The notes under the pieces were generated by a model. The model was not told the origin of the DNA. It saw only the letters and a list, made by a program, of their open reading frames with translations, and did not search any database. The translations under genes and the position numbers were made by a program. 6,060 nucleotides of DNA from Oligosphaeraceae bacterium (lineage in GTDB: Bacteria > Verrucomicrobiota > Lentisphaeria > Oligosphaerales > Oligosphaeraceae): contig JAAYYJ010000168.1 in the NCBI GenBank assembly GCA_012515455.1, forward strand, positions 1 to 6,060, written 5' to 3'. Positions 1-5,824 of this stretch are shown here, piece after piece. Within the stretch, counting starts at the first letter, position 1; the number at the start of each line of letters is the position of its first letter.

Positions 1-43
1 AATTAGTCAGTTGGAGAATCAGCAATAGAATCGGATCGGCGGG

Positions 44-80
44 AAAAAAAAGGAACGACCGAATATTGTCGGTCGTTCCT
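44..80 (-). terminator. Rho-independent terminator, reading leftward
   Basis: A perfect 12-bp stem (arms 51-62 and 69-80, AGGAACGACCGA against its complement) closes a 6-base loop. On the minus strand the stem is followed at once by a run of eight T (44-51), the classic intrinsic terminator form. On the plus strand no T-run follows, so it should act mainly on leftward transcription. The only minus-strand open frame ending just upstream of it is the weak one whose stop lies at 124-126, so the gene it serves is unclear. It could be bidirectional for a gene ending left of the window, but the sequence does not favour that. Confidence 0.75.
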
Positions 81-395
81 CATTCCATTAGGAATCATCA
101 TCCGCCAAATGACAATAATTAAATTAATGCCTTGTTTCATAATTGCAAGCGATTTCAGGATTTTTTTTATCCCGGCCGGAGATTACGAGTCTGCGACCAC
201 CCGGGCGTGGTTCAGGCTGTAGTCGGTCACAGTCTTCCAGCAGTCTGATTTTGGGGACAGTCAATTTTCGGGGGAGAGAATTTTGCTTCGTCCGGTTGTT
301 TTTCAGCTGTATCGGATTACATTAACCCGTAATGGTTTTGTGGTGCAGCCACGCAATTTAGTCCAGTCACAAGCATAAACAAAGGAGCAGGAACA
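81..395. other. Intergenic region with a possible minus-strand gene remnant and a weak promoter for the next gene
   Basis: No confident gene is visible here. On the minus strand a frame stays open from 321 down to its TAA at 124-126 and ends 43 bases before the terminator stem. Its only usual start codon is TTG at 262-264, giving 46 residues, with no Shine-Dalgarno sequence before it. The peptide contains RLLEDCDRL and GGRRLVISGRDKKNPEI, which read like real protein but match no family I recognise. It may be the 3' remnant of a decayed gene. For the plus-strand gene at 396, a poor promoter candidate is TTGTTT (296-301) with TACATT (318-323), spacing 16. An inverted repeat ATTAC/GTAAT (316-320 and 329-333) and a CCGGCCGG palindrome (172-179) are also present, with no assigned role. 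Confidence 0.35.
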
Positions 396-1052
396 ATGAG
401 ACCTCTGAATACTTTAGGGTTGTTGTTGATCACCGGGTTATGGCTGGGGGTGACAGCTGTTGCCGCGGCGCAGGATTTGGTCATGCCAGCACCAGCCGGA
501 AAAACGGAGAAGGCTGGGGTGGGGCTGCCGGAGCCTGCCGCGCTGGAATTGACTGCGGAGGAGAAAGAGGACCTGGAGCTGTTCAAGAAATTCCCGCGTC
601 CGGAGAAGCGTCCGAAAATTGATGAGAAGAAGCTGGATGCTCAGGAGAAGCGTCTCGCGGATTTGCTGTCGTTATACCATGAGCTGGGTGAGAAAATGCG
701 GGAGCGGAAATCTCTGAGTGATGAGACAGATGCGAAGATTCAGCGCAAGAATCAGCGCAAGATCAAAAAACTGGACCGTGAGATCAAGAAATTGAAGAAA
801 GACCTGGTCAAGGAGGCCGAGCAGTTGCGTCGTCCTTTGGACCGGAAATATAACGAGTACATGAAAGAGAAGGAAGCTTACGACAAGAAGGTTGCCGAGG
901 CGGAAAAGAACAACGATGAACGCAAGGTCGAAAAGCTGGCCCAGGAATTTGCCCGCAAAGGCGATCGTATTACTGGGATCAAGACTCAGATTGACTGCAT
1001 CAACTATTATCTGTTCTGGGATGCACTGACAGGCAAGAAAGTGGCGGAATAG
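396..1052 (+). CDS. Secreted lysine/glutamate-rich coiled-coil protein of unknown function
   Basis: The predicted 218-residue protein starts at an ATG preceded by a good ribosome binding site (AAAGGAGCAGG, 381-391). Residues 1-25 form a Sec signal peptide: MRPLN, a hydrophobic core (LGLLLITGLWLGV), then an A-x-A cleavage site just before Q26. A short Pro/Ala-rich linker follows (about 29-50). From about residue 52 to 200 the chain is highly charged and predicted mostly helical, with heptad-like runs such as KIKKLDREIKKLKKDLVKEA, typical of a long coiled coil. The last 20 residues turn hydrophobic and aromatic (CINYYLFWDAL), which could be a packing or contact patch. It should be exported, and no lipobox or membrane anchor is seen. 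I do not recognise the family; a periplasmic structural or scaffold role is inference only. It stands alone, facing the convergent minus-strand operon across a 21-base gap. Confidence 0.8.
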   Translation: MRPLNTLGLLLITGLWLGVTAVAAAQDLVMPAPAGKTEKAGVGLPEPAALELTAEEKEDLELFKKFPRPEKRPKIDEKKLDAQEKRLADLLSLYHELGEKMRERKSLSDETDAKIQRKNQRKIKKLDREIKKLKKDLVKEAEQLRRPLDRKYNEYMKEKEAYDKKVAEAEKNNDERKVEKLAQEFARKGDRITGIKTQIDCINYYLFWDALTGKKVAE

Positions 1053-1073
1053 CGGTCCGCTGCCGCGCCGTGA

Positions 1074-1394
1074 TCAGCTCTGCACCGGCCAGTACTGATA
1101 GGCTGGTGTCTCGTAGGGATGGGCAGCTTTCAGGGCCGCGATGGCGCCCGCCAGGCAATCCTCCTGCAGCACCAGCTCCAGTTTCCATTCCTCGACCTGC
1201 TCCAGGGTGCCGCTGCTGCCCAGGAATGGCCGCGCTCCCGGCAAGGGCCGGAATTGGCCCCGGCCGCGGCTTTGAAAAGCACAGCAGTCGTAATTTCCCA
1301 GTTTACCGGCGCCGGCGCTGAACAGCGCCTGCTTCACCTGTTCCAGGTGGGTTTCCGGGACATAGACCTCGAGGCGGAAGAGTTTTTGCGGCAT
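1074..1394 (-). CDS. Free-standing NIF3/YqfO C-terminal-type (CutA-like) domain protein
   Basis: A 106-residue protein resembling the small domain found inserted in or attached to NIF3-family (YqfO/YbgI) dinuclear-metal proteins, here without the metal-binding NIF3 core. Supporting motifs in order are the N-terminal beta strand KLFRLEVYVPETHLEQVKQA (residues 4-23), GNYDCCAF (33-40), GRGQFRP (44-50), a G/E-rich segment before a beta strand (62-77), and the diagnostic HPYETPAYQYW (92-102). Single-domain relatives exist in many bacteria as conserved proteins of unknown function; the fold resembles PII/CutA ferredoxin-like trimers. The ATG is preceded by GGAG with 9-base spacing. It starts 3 bases after the stop of the HAD gene, so the two are co-transcribed and probably translationally coupled. 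Its reaction, if any, is unknown. Family assignment is fairly secure. Confidence 0.85.
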   Translation of the reverse strand: MPQKLFRLEVYVPETHLEQVKQALFSAGAGKLGNYDCCAFQSRGRGQFRPLPGARPFLGSSGTLEQVEEWKLELVLQEDCLAGAIAALKAAHPYETPAYQYWPVQS

Positions 1395-1397
1395 CGT

Positions 1398-1964
1398 TCA
1401 GTTCTCCTGCAGCAAAGCGCTGGTGCCGGTGAAAAGCCGTGCGTTCTCCCAGCCCAGCTGGCGGGCAGCGCGGATATTCTCGGCATTGTCATCCAGATAC
1501 AGCTCTGGTACACCAAAGCGTTGTTCGAAGCAGCGGTATATTTCCGGGGCCGGTTTCATAAATCCGGCCTCGTAGCTGTAAACCGCGTCTGCTATCTGCC
1601 CGCCGAAAGAGATGTTACGCCAGACCTCATCGGCGTGCACGCAGGAGGTATTGGAAAAAAAGATGACGCGGAGCCCCTGGCTGACCCAGCGGGAGGTTAA
1701 TGCCGCGATCCCCGGCACCTCCGGCCCGACGATGCTGCGGAAGCGCCGCCAGCATTCCGGTGCGGGCAGCTGCTGCAATGCCGGCATGAGCTCGCGGATG
1801 CGCGGCAGCCATTCAGCCGCACTGATGCGGCCGCATTCGAAGGCGGTTTCCAGCTCAATCAGGGCTGCCGGCGGAGTCTCCAGCAAGCGGCGGGGAAAAA
1901 ATTTCTCCCTGAAAATCTGCAGGCAGACGCCACCGATATCCAGGGCGACGAATTTATGCGGCAT
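1398..1964 (-). CDS. HAD superfamily hydrolase (subfamily IA, YihX-like)
   Basis: A predicted 188-residue cytoplasmic hydrolase, probably a phosphatase for a small phosphorylated metabolite. All four HAD motifs are visible: motif I FVALDIGGV with nucleophile Asp9, motif II FFSNTS (102-107), motif III lysine in GFMKPAPEIY (Lys137), and motif IV LYLDDNAENIRAA with Asp158/Asp159. A helical cap lies between motifs I and II, as in HAD-IA enzymes. The second Asp of the usual DxD is Gly11, a pattern shared with DLGNV/DIGGV-type members related to YihX and epoxide-hydrolase N-domains. I chose ATG at 1962-1964, which has AGGA 10 bases upstream and puts motif I at the normal distance from the N-terminus. 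An in-frame GTG at 2031-2033 would add 23 Pro-rich residues without a ribosome binding site. It is the first gene of the minus-strand operon; the substrate is unknown. Confidence 0.88.
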   Translation of the reverse strand: MPHKFVALDIGGVCLQIFREKFFPRRLLETPPAALIELETAFECGRISAAEWLPRIRELMPALQQLPAPECWRRFRSIVGPEVPGIAALTSRWVSQGLRVIFFSNTSCVHADEVWRNISFGGQIADAVYSYEAGFMKPAPEIYRCFEQRFGVPELYLDDNAENIRAARQLGWENARLFTGTSALLQEN

Positions 1965-2060
1965 GGCGGTATGGTCCTGTTCCCGGGGGGGCTTTTGGGC
2001 CGGCTCGGACGCCTCTGGGCATTGCGGGGGCACTTTTTGCCCGGTAAGGTCAATAATCAG

Positions 2061-2089
2061 TTGCGCCTGGCAGGCAGTCGGGTTATATT
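2061..2089 (+). promoter_or_regulatory. Candidate sigma-70 promoter for the gpsA cluster
   Basis: TTGCGC (2061-2066) and TATATT (2084-2089) are separated by 17 bases, with a good -10 and a weak -35. Transcription would start near 2096, leaving a leader of about 54 bases. An interrupted palindrome GCCTG-G-CAGGC (2065-2075) overlaps the -35 end and spacer, where a repressor could bind. The assignment rests on consensus matching only. Confidence 0.4.
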
Positions 2090-2127
2090 ATTAAGGCTAT
2101 CAAAAAATATAACTCGTATATGTTTTT

Positions 2128-2142
2128 TTCCAATTGGAAGGG
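2128..2142 (+). promoter_or_regulatory. Perfect 12-bp palindrome overlapping the gpsA ribosome binding site
   Basis: TTCCAATTGGAA (2128-2139) is a perfect palindrome whose right half merges into the Shine-Dalgarno sequence GGAAGGG (2136-2142), 7 bases before the gpsA ATG. It could be a DNA operator. As RNA it has no loop, so it is not a good hairpin by itself. The ribosome binding site is strong and fixes the gpsA start. Confidence 0.5.
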
Positions 2143-2149
2143 TTATTAG

Positions 2150-3178
2150 ATGAGCATAATTACGATTGTGGGTTCCGGCATGATGGGCTCGGCCATGAGC
2201 GTGCCTGCAGCCGATAACGGCCATCAGATTCGTCTGGTGGGGACGCCACTGGACCGGCAGATCATCGCTTCGGTGCAGGAGAACCGTTATCATCCCCGCC
2301 TGGCGTTCACCTTGCCGGAGGCAGTCCAGGCTTATCAGATAGAACAACTCCAGCAGGCGCTGCCCGGCAGCGAGCTGCTGATTGGAGGGATCAGCAGTTT
2401 CGGCATCAGATGGTTCGAGGAACAAGTCCTGCCCCTGTTGCCGGAACGCTTGCCGGTGCTGCTGGTTACCAAAGGACTGGAAGCGCAGCCGGACGGCAGC
2501 CTGCTGCCTTTCCCGCTGGCCATCGGGAGCAGGCTCGCGCATCCGCGCCCGGTGCATGCCATCGGCGGTCCGTGCACCAGCTACGAGCTGATCCGCCGCC
2601 AGCATACCGCGGTGGCCTTCTGTGGTGCGGACCTGGAGCTGCTGCAGCTCCAGCGCAAGCTGCTGGCCACGGACTATTATCATGTGCGCTGTACTGCCGA
2701 TGTCAAGGGCCTGGAATGCGCGGTGGCTCTGAAGAATGCCTACGCGCTGGCAGTAACCCTGGCGGTCGGCATGACCGAACGCCAGCACGGTGTCAATTGT
2801 CCCGAGTTCTACAATCCGGCGGCGGCCTTGTTCGGTCAGAGTGTGCGGGAGATGGCCCGCCTGATCAGCCTTCTGGGAGGGCAGCCGGACTGCATTTCCT
2901 ACGCTGCCGGTGATCTGTACGTCACCGTCTATGGCGGGCGGACGCGCAAGCTGGGGCGGCTGCTGGGGCGCGGTTTGTCTTTCCAGGCGGCCATAAAGGA
3001 ATTAGCCGACGTGACTTTGGAGTCGGTAGCCATAGTGAGCAGCACCGCGCAGGCCTTGCGCCTCCAGGCGGCCGCTGGCCGGGTTCGTCTGGATGATTAT
3101 CCGCTGCTGCTGATGCTTGATGCGGTAATCAACCACCAGTCGGAAGTACAGGTCCCCTGGGATCGTTTTGGGGAATAA
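2150..3178 (+). CDS. gpsA: NAD(P)-dependent glycerol-3-phosphate dehydrogenase
   Basis: A predicted 342-residue cytoplasmic enzyme interconverting dihydroxyacetone phosphate and sn-glycerol 3-phosphate, the backbone precursor of phospholipids. The N-terminal Rossmann fold begins IVGSGMMGSAM, with GxGxxG at residues 8-13. Then come VTKGLE (106-111, Lys108), the IGGPC segment (138-142) matching the GPxxA loop, the catalytic-lysine motif VALKNAYAL (Lys195) and AGDLYVT (253-259, Asp255). The substrate-site loop, usually RNxxxG, reads GGRTRKLGRLLG (262-273): the Asn is Thr265. The ADNGH, HPRL, DYYHV and GGPC motifs place it in a GpsA branch distinct from the E. coli enzyme. Length is normal for the family. 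Its ribosome binding site is GGAAGGG. It heads the plus-strand cluster, 26 bases before the MetF-like gene. A related dehydrogenase of changed specificity is possible but less likely. Confidence 0.9.
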   Translation: MSIITIVGSGMMGSAMSVPAADNGHQIRLVGTPLDRQIIASVQENRYHPRLAFTLPEAVQAYQIEQLQQALPGSELLIGGISSFGIRWFEEQVLPLLPERLPVLLVTKGLEAQPDGSLLPFPLAIGSRLAHPRPVHAIGGPCTSYELIRRQHTAVAFCGADLELLQLQRKLLATDYYHVRCTADVKGLECAVALKNAYALAVTLAVGMTERQHGVNCPEFYNPAAALFGQSVREMARLISLLGGQPDCISYAAGDLYVTVYGGRTRKLGRLLGRGLSFQAAIKELADVTLESVAIVSSTAQALRLQAAAGRVRLDDYPLLLMLDAVINHQSEVQVPWDRFGE

Positions 3179-3204
3179 GCAGCTGGAATTGGCAGAGACT
3201 CTCT

Positions 3205-4635
3205 ATGTCAGACGAGCGTAAGCAAATCAATTTGAGTTTTTCCGGTGACAACCGTTTTGCCTCCTCCATGATGCAGGGGCGCTTCCTGTATTTTTTGGAG
3301 ATTCACAGCCCGCTGGCGTGTCAGCCTGCGGCTGCGGCATTGGCCTTGTTGAAGGAGAAGAGCCGCGAGCTTGCCGCTTTGCCGCAGATTTTTGCCTTTG
3401 TGGTCACTGACCGCCTGCTCTCGGAAGACTGCCATGATCCGTATCTGGCGGCCGAGGCCATCAGCACCGGCAGCGGCAAGCCGGTGATCATCAGCATCAG
3501 CGGCAAGGGCAGCAGCGCAGAGCGGGTGAAGGGCATCCTGGCTGAAGCCAAGGCGCAGGGGCTGCGGAATTTTCTGGCCGTGAGCGGTGATTGTCCCCGC
3601 CAGGAGCAGCTTGCCGACCATCCCGGGCGCCAGCATCTGGACAGCCTGGAGATTCTGCAGACTGCGGGACACTTTGGTCCCGGACTGTGTTTGGGCGCGG
3701 CGGTGAATCCATTCAAATATACCCCAGAGGACCAGTGTCTGCAGTACGCAAAAATGGTGCGCAAACTCCGGTCCGGCGCGAATTACCTGGTCACTCAGGC
3801 GGGCTGGGATATGAAGAAGGCCCAGGAACTGCAGTGGTTTTTGCAGAAGCGCGCGTTCGCGGTCATGGTCGTTGCCCGGGTCTGCCTGTTGAGCTGGGAA
3901 GAGGCGCAGCAGCTCGCCGACGGCTACCGGCCGGGGATCTATTTTTCGGTTCCGCTGGGCTCGGCGCTGATGCAGGATGCGCAAGGTACGCAGGAGGAGT
4001 TCCAGGAGCGGCAGCTGCGCCGGGTGGCCAGGCAGATCGTCGGCTACCAGAAGCTCGGTTATGGCGGCGTGCAATTGTCCGGCCTGCGTGATCCCGCCCT
4101 GCTGCAGAAACTGTTCGGGCTGATTGCGCAAGAGGAGTCCAGCAATCCCGATTATGACCACTGGCTGAAAAACTGGAATGATGCCTACGGCAAGCATAAT
4201 CCCGCGCCGGGACTGGGGGCGCATTACCTGTTCCGAGGCCTGATGCAGCCGGGCGAGAGAGATTATGCCCCGGAGAAGCACCCCCTGGCCGGAACCAGGC
4301 TGCGGCGCCCCGCCCGACTGGACTCCTGGCGGGCCAGTTTGGGCAATCTGCTGCTCGCCGGCTCCCGCCCACCGGTCTGGTGGCGGCGGATTCTGCAGCT
4401 GCTCTGCCGACTGCCGGAGGAGGAACTGCAGCGCTTGCGCCCCTGTTTTTATTTGGACAACAGCTCCTGCCCCAAGGGCTTGCGTCTTGGTCCCTGCGGG
4501 GGCAGCCGTCAGGACGGACGGTGCGAGGATGGTAGCCAGCCTTGTTTTTTTCAGCGGGTGATGCGCCTGGCGGCCGCTCGCAATCAGTTCGGCACCTTGG
4601 AAGGAGACTATGACGATACTGCAAAGCAACAGTGA
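3205..4635 (+). CDS. metF: Methylenetetrahydrofolate reductase-like protein with fused MTHFR C-terminal (MetV-type) cysteine domain
   Basis: A predicted 476-residue protein in two parts. Residues about 22-310 form a MetF-like TIM barrel, which in the family uses FAD to reduce 5,10-methylene-THF to 5-methyl-THF for methionine synthesis. Family residues visible are Glu32 in FLEIHSP, Asp129 in AVSGDCP and Gln199 in YLVTQAG. The strand after residue 93 reads VIISISGKG instead of the usual HLTC/QLTCRD-type motif. Residues about 370-460 match the MTHFR_C domain (PF12225), with Cys414, then CPKGLRLGPCGG (Cys422, Cys431), Cys440 and Cys447 as likely metal or cluster ligands. In acetogens this domain belongs to a separate partner, MetV. 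The ATG has only a weak Shine-Dalgarno sequence (AGAG, 3194-3197), itself part of an AGAG/CTCT inverted repeat. The 3' end overlaps tsaE by 26 bases. The fold and fusion are clear; the exact electron donor is not. Confidence 0.85.
   Translation: MSDERKQINLSFSGDNRFASSMMQGRFLYFLEIHSPLACQPAAAALALLKEKSRELAALPQIFAFVVTDRLLSEDCHDPYLAAEAISTGSGKPVIISISGKGSSAERVKGILAEAKAQGLRNFLAVSGDCPRQEQLADHPGRQHLDSLEILQTAGHFGPGLCLGAAVNPFKYTPEDQCLQYAKMVRKLRSGANYLVTQAGWDMKKAQELQWFLQKRAFAVMVVARVCLLSWEEAQQLADGYRPGIYFSVPLGSALMQDAQGTQEEFQERQLRRVARQIVGYQKLGYGGVQLSGLRDPALLQKLFGLIAQEESSNPDYDHWLKNWNDAYGKHNPAPGLGAHYLFRGLMQPGERDYAPEKHPLAGTRLRRPARLDSWRASLGNLLLAGSRPPVWWRRILQLLCRLPEEELQRLRPCFYLDNSSCPKGLRLGPCGGSRQDGRCEDGSQPCFFQRVMRLAAARNQFGTLEGDYDDTAKQQ
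4601..4612 (+). promoter_or_regulatory. tsaE ribosome binding site with very short spacing
   Basis: AAGGAG (4601-4606) is a full-strength Shine-Dalgarno sequence, but only 3 bases separate it from the ATG at 4610. It lies inside the upstream coding region. The protein start MTIL fits the usual TsaE N-terminus, so the start is kept. Short spacing and overlap suggest initiation depends on ribosomes finishing the upstream gene. Confidence 0.6.
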
Positions 4636-5113
4636 TGAAGCCACGGAGCGGCTAGGACGTTCTTTGGCCCCGCTGCTGCATGACGGCATGGTGGTCGCCC
4701 TGCATGGCGATTTGGGGGCCGGCAAGACGGTCATGAGCCGCGGCATTGCCCAGGGCCTGGGGGTTGACGTGGCCGTGACCAGCCCGACCTTCACCGTGGC
4801 CCAGGAATACGAACTGGCCGGGCAGCGCTATTTCTATCACCTCGATATGTACCGCATCGATGACGAGGAGGCCGCTGTGGCCTTCGGAATCGATGAATTC
4901 CTGTTCGCACCCCGAGCGATAACCGTGGTGGAATGGCCGGAACGCATCCGGGGGCTGCTGCCGGAAGGACCCGCGCTGCTGAATCTCGAACTGCAGCATC
5001 TGACGGAAGAAAGCCGGCTGCTGCTACTGCCGGAAACAATTTTTCACCAGCTGCAGTCTGCCGGTCTGCCGGCTGGAGTGGTCTGCCGCCAGTCTGAGGG
5101 GGGGACATGCTAG
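4610..5113 (+). CDS. tsaE: tRNA threonylcarbamoyladenosine biosynthesis ATPase TsaE
   Basis: A predicted 167-residue P-loop ATPase needed in bacteria for forming t6A at position 37 of ANN-decoding tRNAs. It works on the TsaB-TsaD complex, probably resetting it between rounds. Family signatures in order are Walker A GDLGAGKT (33-40), TSPTFT (57-62), the HLDMYRI motif (77-83) and VVEWPER (106-112) near the end of the core. The core matches the usual length of about 150 residues; the last 15-20 (from about 150, ending SEGGTC) are a nonconserved tail whose coding region overlaps the next gene's start. It overlaps the reductase gene upstream by 26 bases and tsaB downstream by 7, so tight co-translation is expected. 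tsaC and tsaD are not in this window. Confidence 0.95.
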   Translation: MTILQSNSDEATERLGRSLAPLLHDGMVVALHGDLGAGKTVMSRGIAQGLGVDVAVTSPTFTVAQEYELAGQRYFYHLDMYRIDDEEAAVAFGIDEFLFAPRAITVVEWPERIRGLLPEGPALLNLELQHLTEESRLLLLPETIFHQLQSAGLPAGVVCRQSEGGTC

Positions 5114-5799
5114 AGGCCGCATTGGATTGTTCGCAGGGGGCAGCGCTGGCCATCCGCCGGGATGGGGTGCTGCTGCAGGAACTTTGCCTGCCTGGCGGCG
5201 GGCGCGACAGCGACCGCCTGCTGTCCTCCTGGCTGGTCGCAGAATGCACCCGGCTGGGCTTGTCGCTGGCTGAGATTGAACGCTGGACGGTGGGAACCGG
5301 GCCGGGCAGCTTTGCGGGGCTGCGCTGCGGCATTGCTTTGGTGAAGGGCATCTGCCTGTGCAGCCGGGCAGCCATGCGCGGGGTGCCCAGCGCATACGCG
5401 CTGGCCAAGAGCGCCGCGGCTGTCTTGTCTCCCGGCCAGAAGGTGGGCGTCCTGCATGACGGCCGTTGTGGTCAGGTCATTCTCAGCCGCTTCTGGCTGG
5501 GTGAGGACGGTGAGCCGGCGCTTCCTGTCTCCCCGTCGCCGCAGGACCCCCAGGATTTGCTGCTTCCGGAATGCGCTTGCGATCACTGGGTGGCGCTGTC
5601 CGGCCAGAACCTGCCGGAGCTGCCCCAATCGCTGATGCCGGCTCTGCGTCTGGAGGATTGTGTCCCGGCCGCACAGCTGCTGTCCGCGCCCGGGTGGCCC
5701 TGGCCCGCGACGGCGGCTGAGGAAGAGGAATCCTGCACGCCACTGTACATCCGGCAAGCGGTCTTTGTCCGGCCGGCTGCGGTACGGCCGGTGGAGTGA
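5107..5799 (+). CDS. tsaB: tRNA threonylcarbamoyladenosine biosynthesis protein TsaB
   Basis: A predicted 230-residue protein of the ASKHA fold, the inactive paralogue that pairs with TsaD and scaffolds t6A synthesis. Evidence is the N-terminal strand with LEAALDCSQGAALAI (2-16; usually LaiDTS), the hallmark VGTGPGSFAGLRCGIALVKG (62-81; usual form GPGSFTGLR, here Ala70 for Thr), the HDGRCGQVILSRF stretch (117-129) in place of DARRGEVY, and the C-terminal PLYIRQAVF motif (212-220). Length is typical. The ATG follows a purine-rich GAGGGGGG site (5096-5103) and overlaps the tsaE stop by 7 bases. Adjacent tsaE makes the call firm despite divergence in the middle, where residues 140-210 are Pro-rich and poorly conserved. 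Earlier glycoprotease-like annotations refer to the same family. Confidence 0.92.
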   Translation: MLEAALDCSQGAALAIRRDGVLLQELCLPGGGRDSDRLLSSWLVAECTRLGLSLAEIERWTVGTGPGSFAGLRCGIALVKGICLCSRAAMRGVPSAYALAKSAAAVLSPGQKVGVLHDGRCGQVILSRFWLGEDGEPALPVSPSPQDPQDLLLPECACDHWVALSGQNLPELPQSLMPALRLEDCVPAAQLLSAPGWPWPATAAEEEESCTPLYIRQAVFVRPAAVRPVE

Positions 5800-5824
5800 T
5801 GGCCGCTCCTGGGATGCAGTTACG

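Larger units (their letters stand above)
1965..2149. promoter_or_regulatory. Divergent intergenic region between the HAD operon and gpsA
   Basis: This 185-base gap separates two outward-reading genes and must carry both sets of start signals. The half near gpsA (about 2081-2149) is strikingly AT-rich against its GC-rich surroundings. A TAATAT -10-like element lies on the minus strand (2085-2090) for the HAD operon, but no matching -35 is visible. Two palindromes (2065-2075 and 2128-2139) could be regulator sites. Confidence 0.55.

Noticed and set aside
143..325. Plus-strand 60-codon frame starting with TTG
   Set aside because: It has no ribosome binding site and a Ser/Arg/Pro-rich low-information composition, and the opposite strand reads more protein-like.
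1051..1061. AGCGG-T-CCGCT inverted repeat between the two convergent genes as a terminator
   Set aside because: The loop would be a single base and no T-run follows on either strand.
1965..2033. Upstream GTG start that would extend the HAD protein by 23 residues
   Set aside because: There is no ribosome binding site before the GTG, and the extension is Pro/Gln-rich and unlike HAD N-termini; the internal ATG has AGGA at good spacing.
2057..2788. Minus-strand open frame of 243 codons opposite gpsA
   Set aside because: It lies over the well-supported gpsA Rossmann domain and the divergent promoter region and shows no motif.
3208..4794. Long minus-strand open frame of 528 codons opposite the MetF-like gene and tsaE
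   Set aside because: It mirrors two plus-strand genes with clear family motifs, has no recognisable domain, and is rich in Gln/Pro/Ala/Leu as expected from an antisense frame in GC-rich coding DNA.
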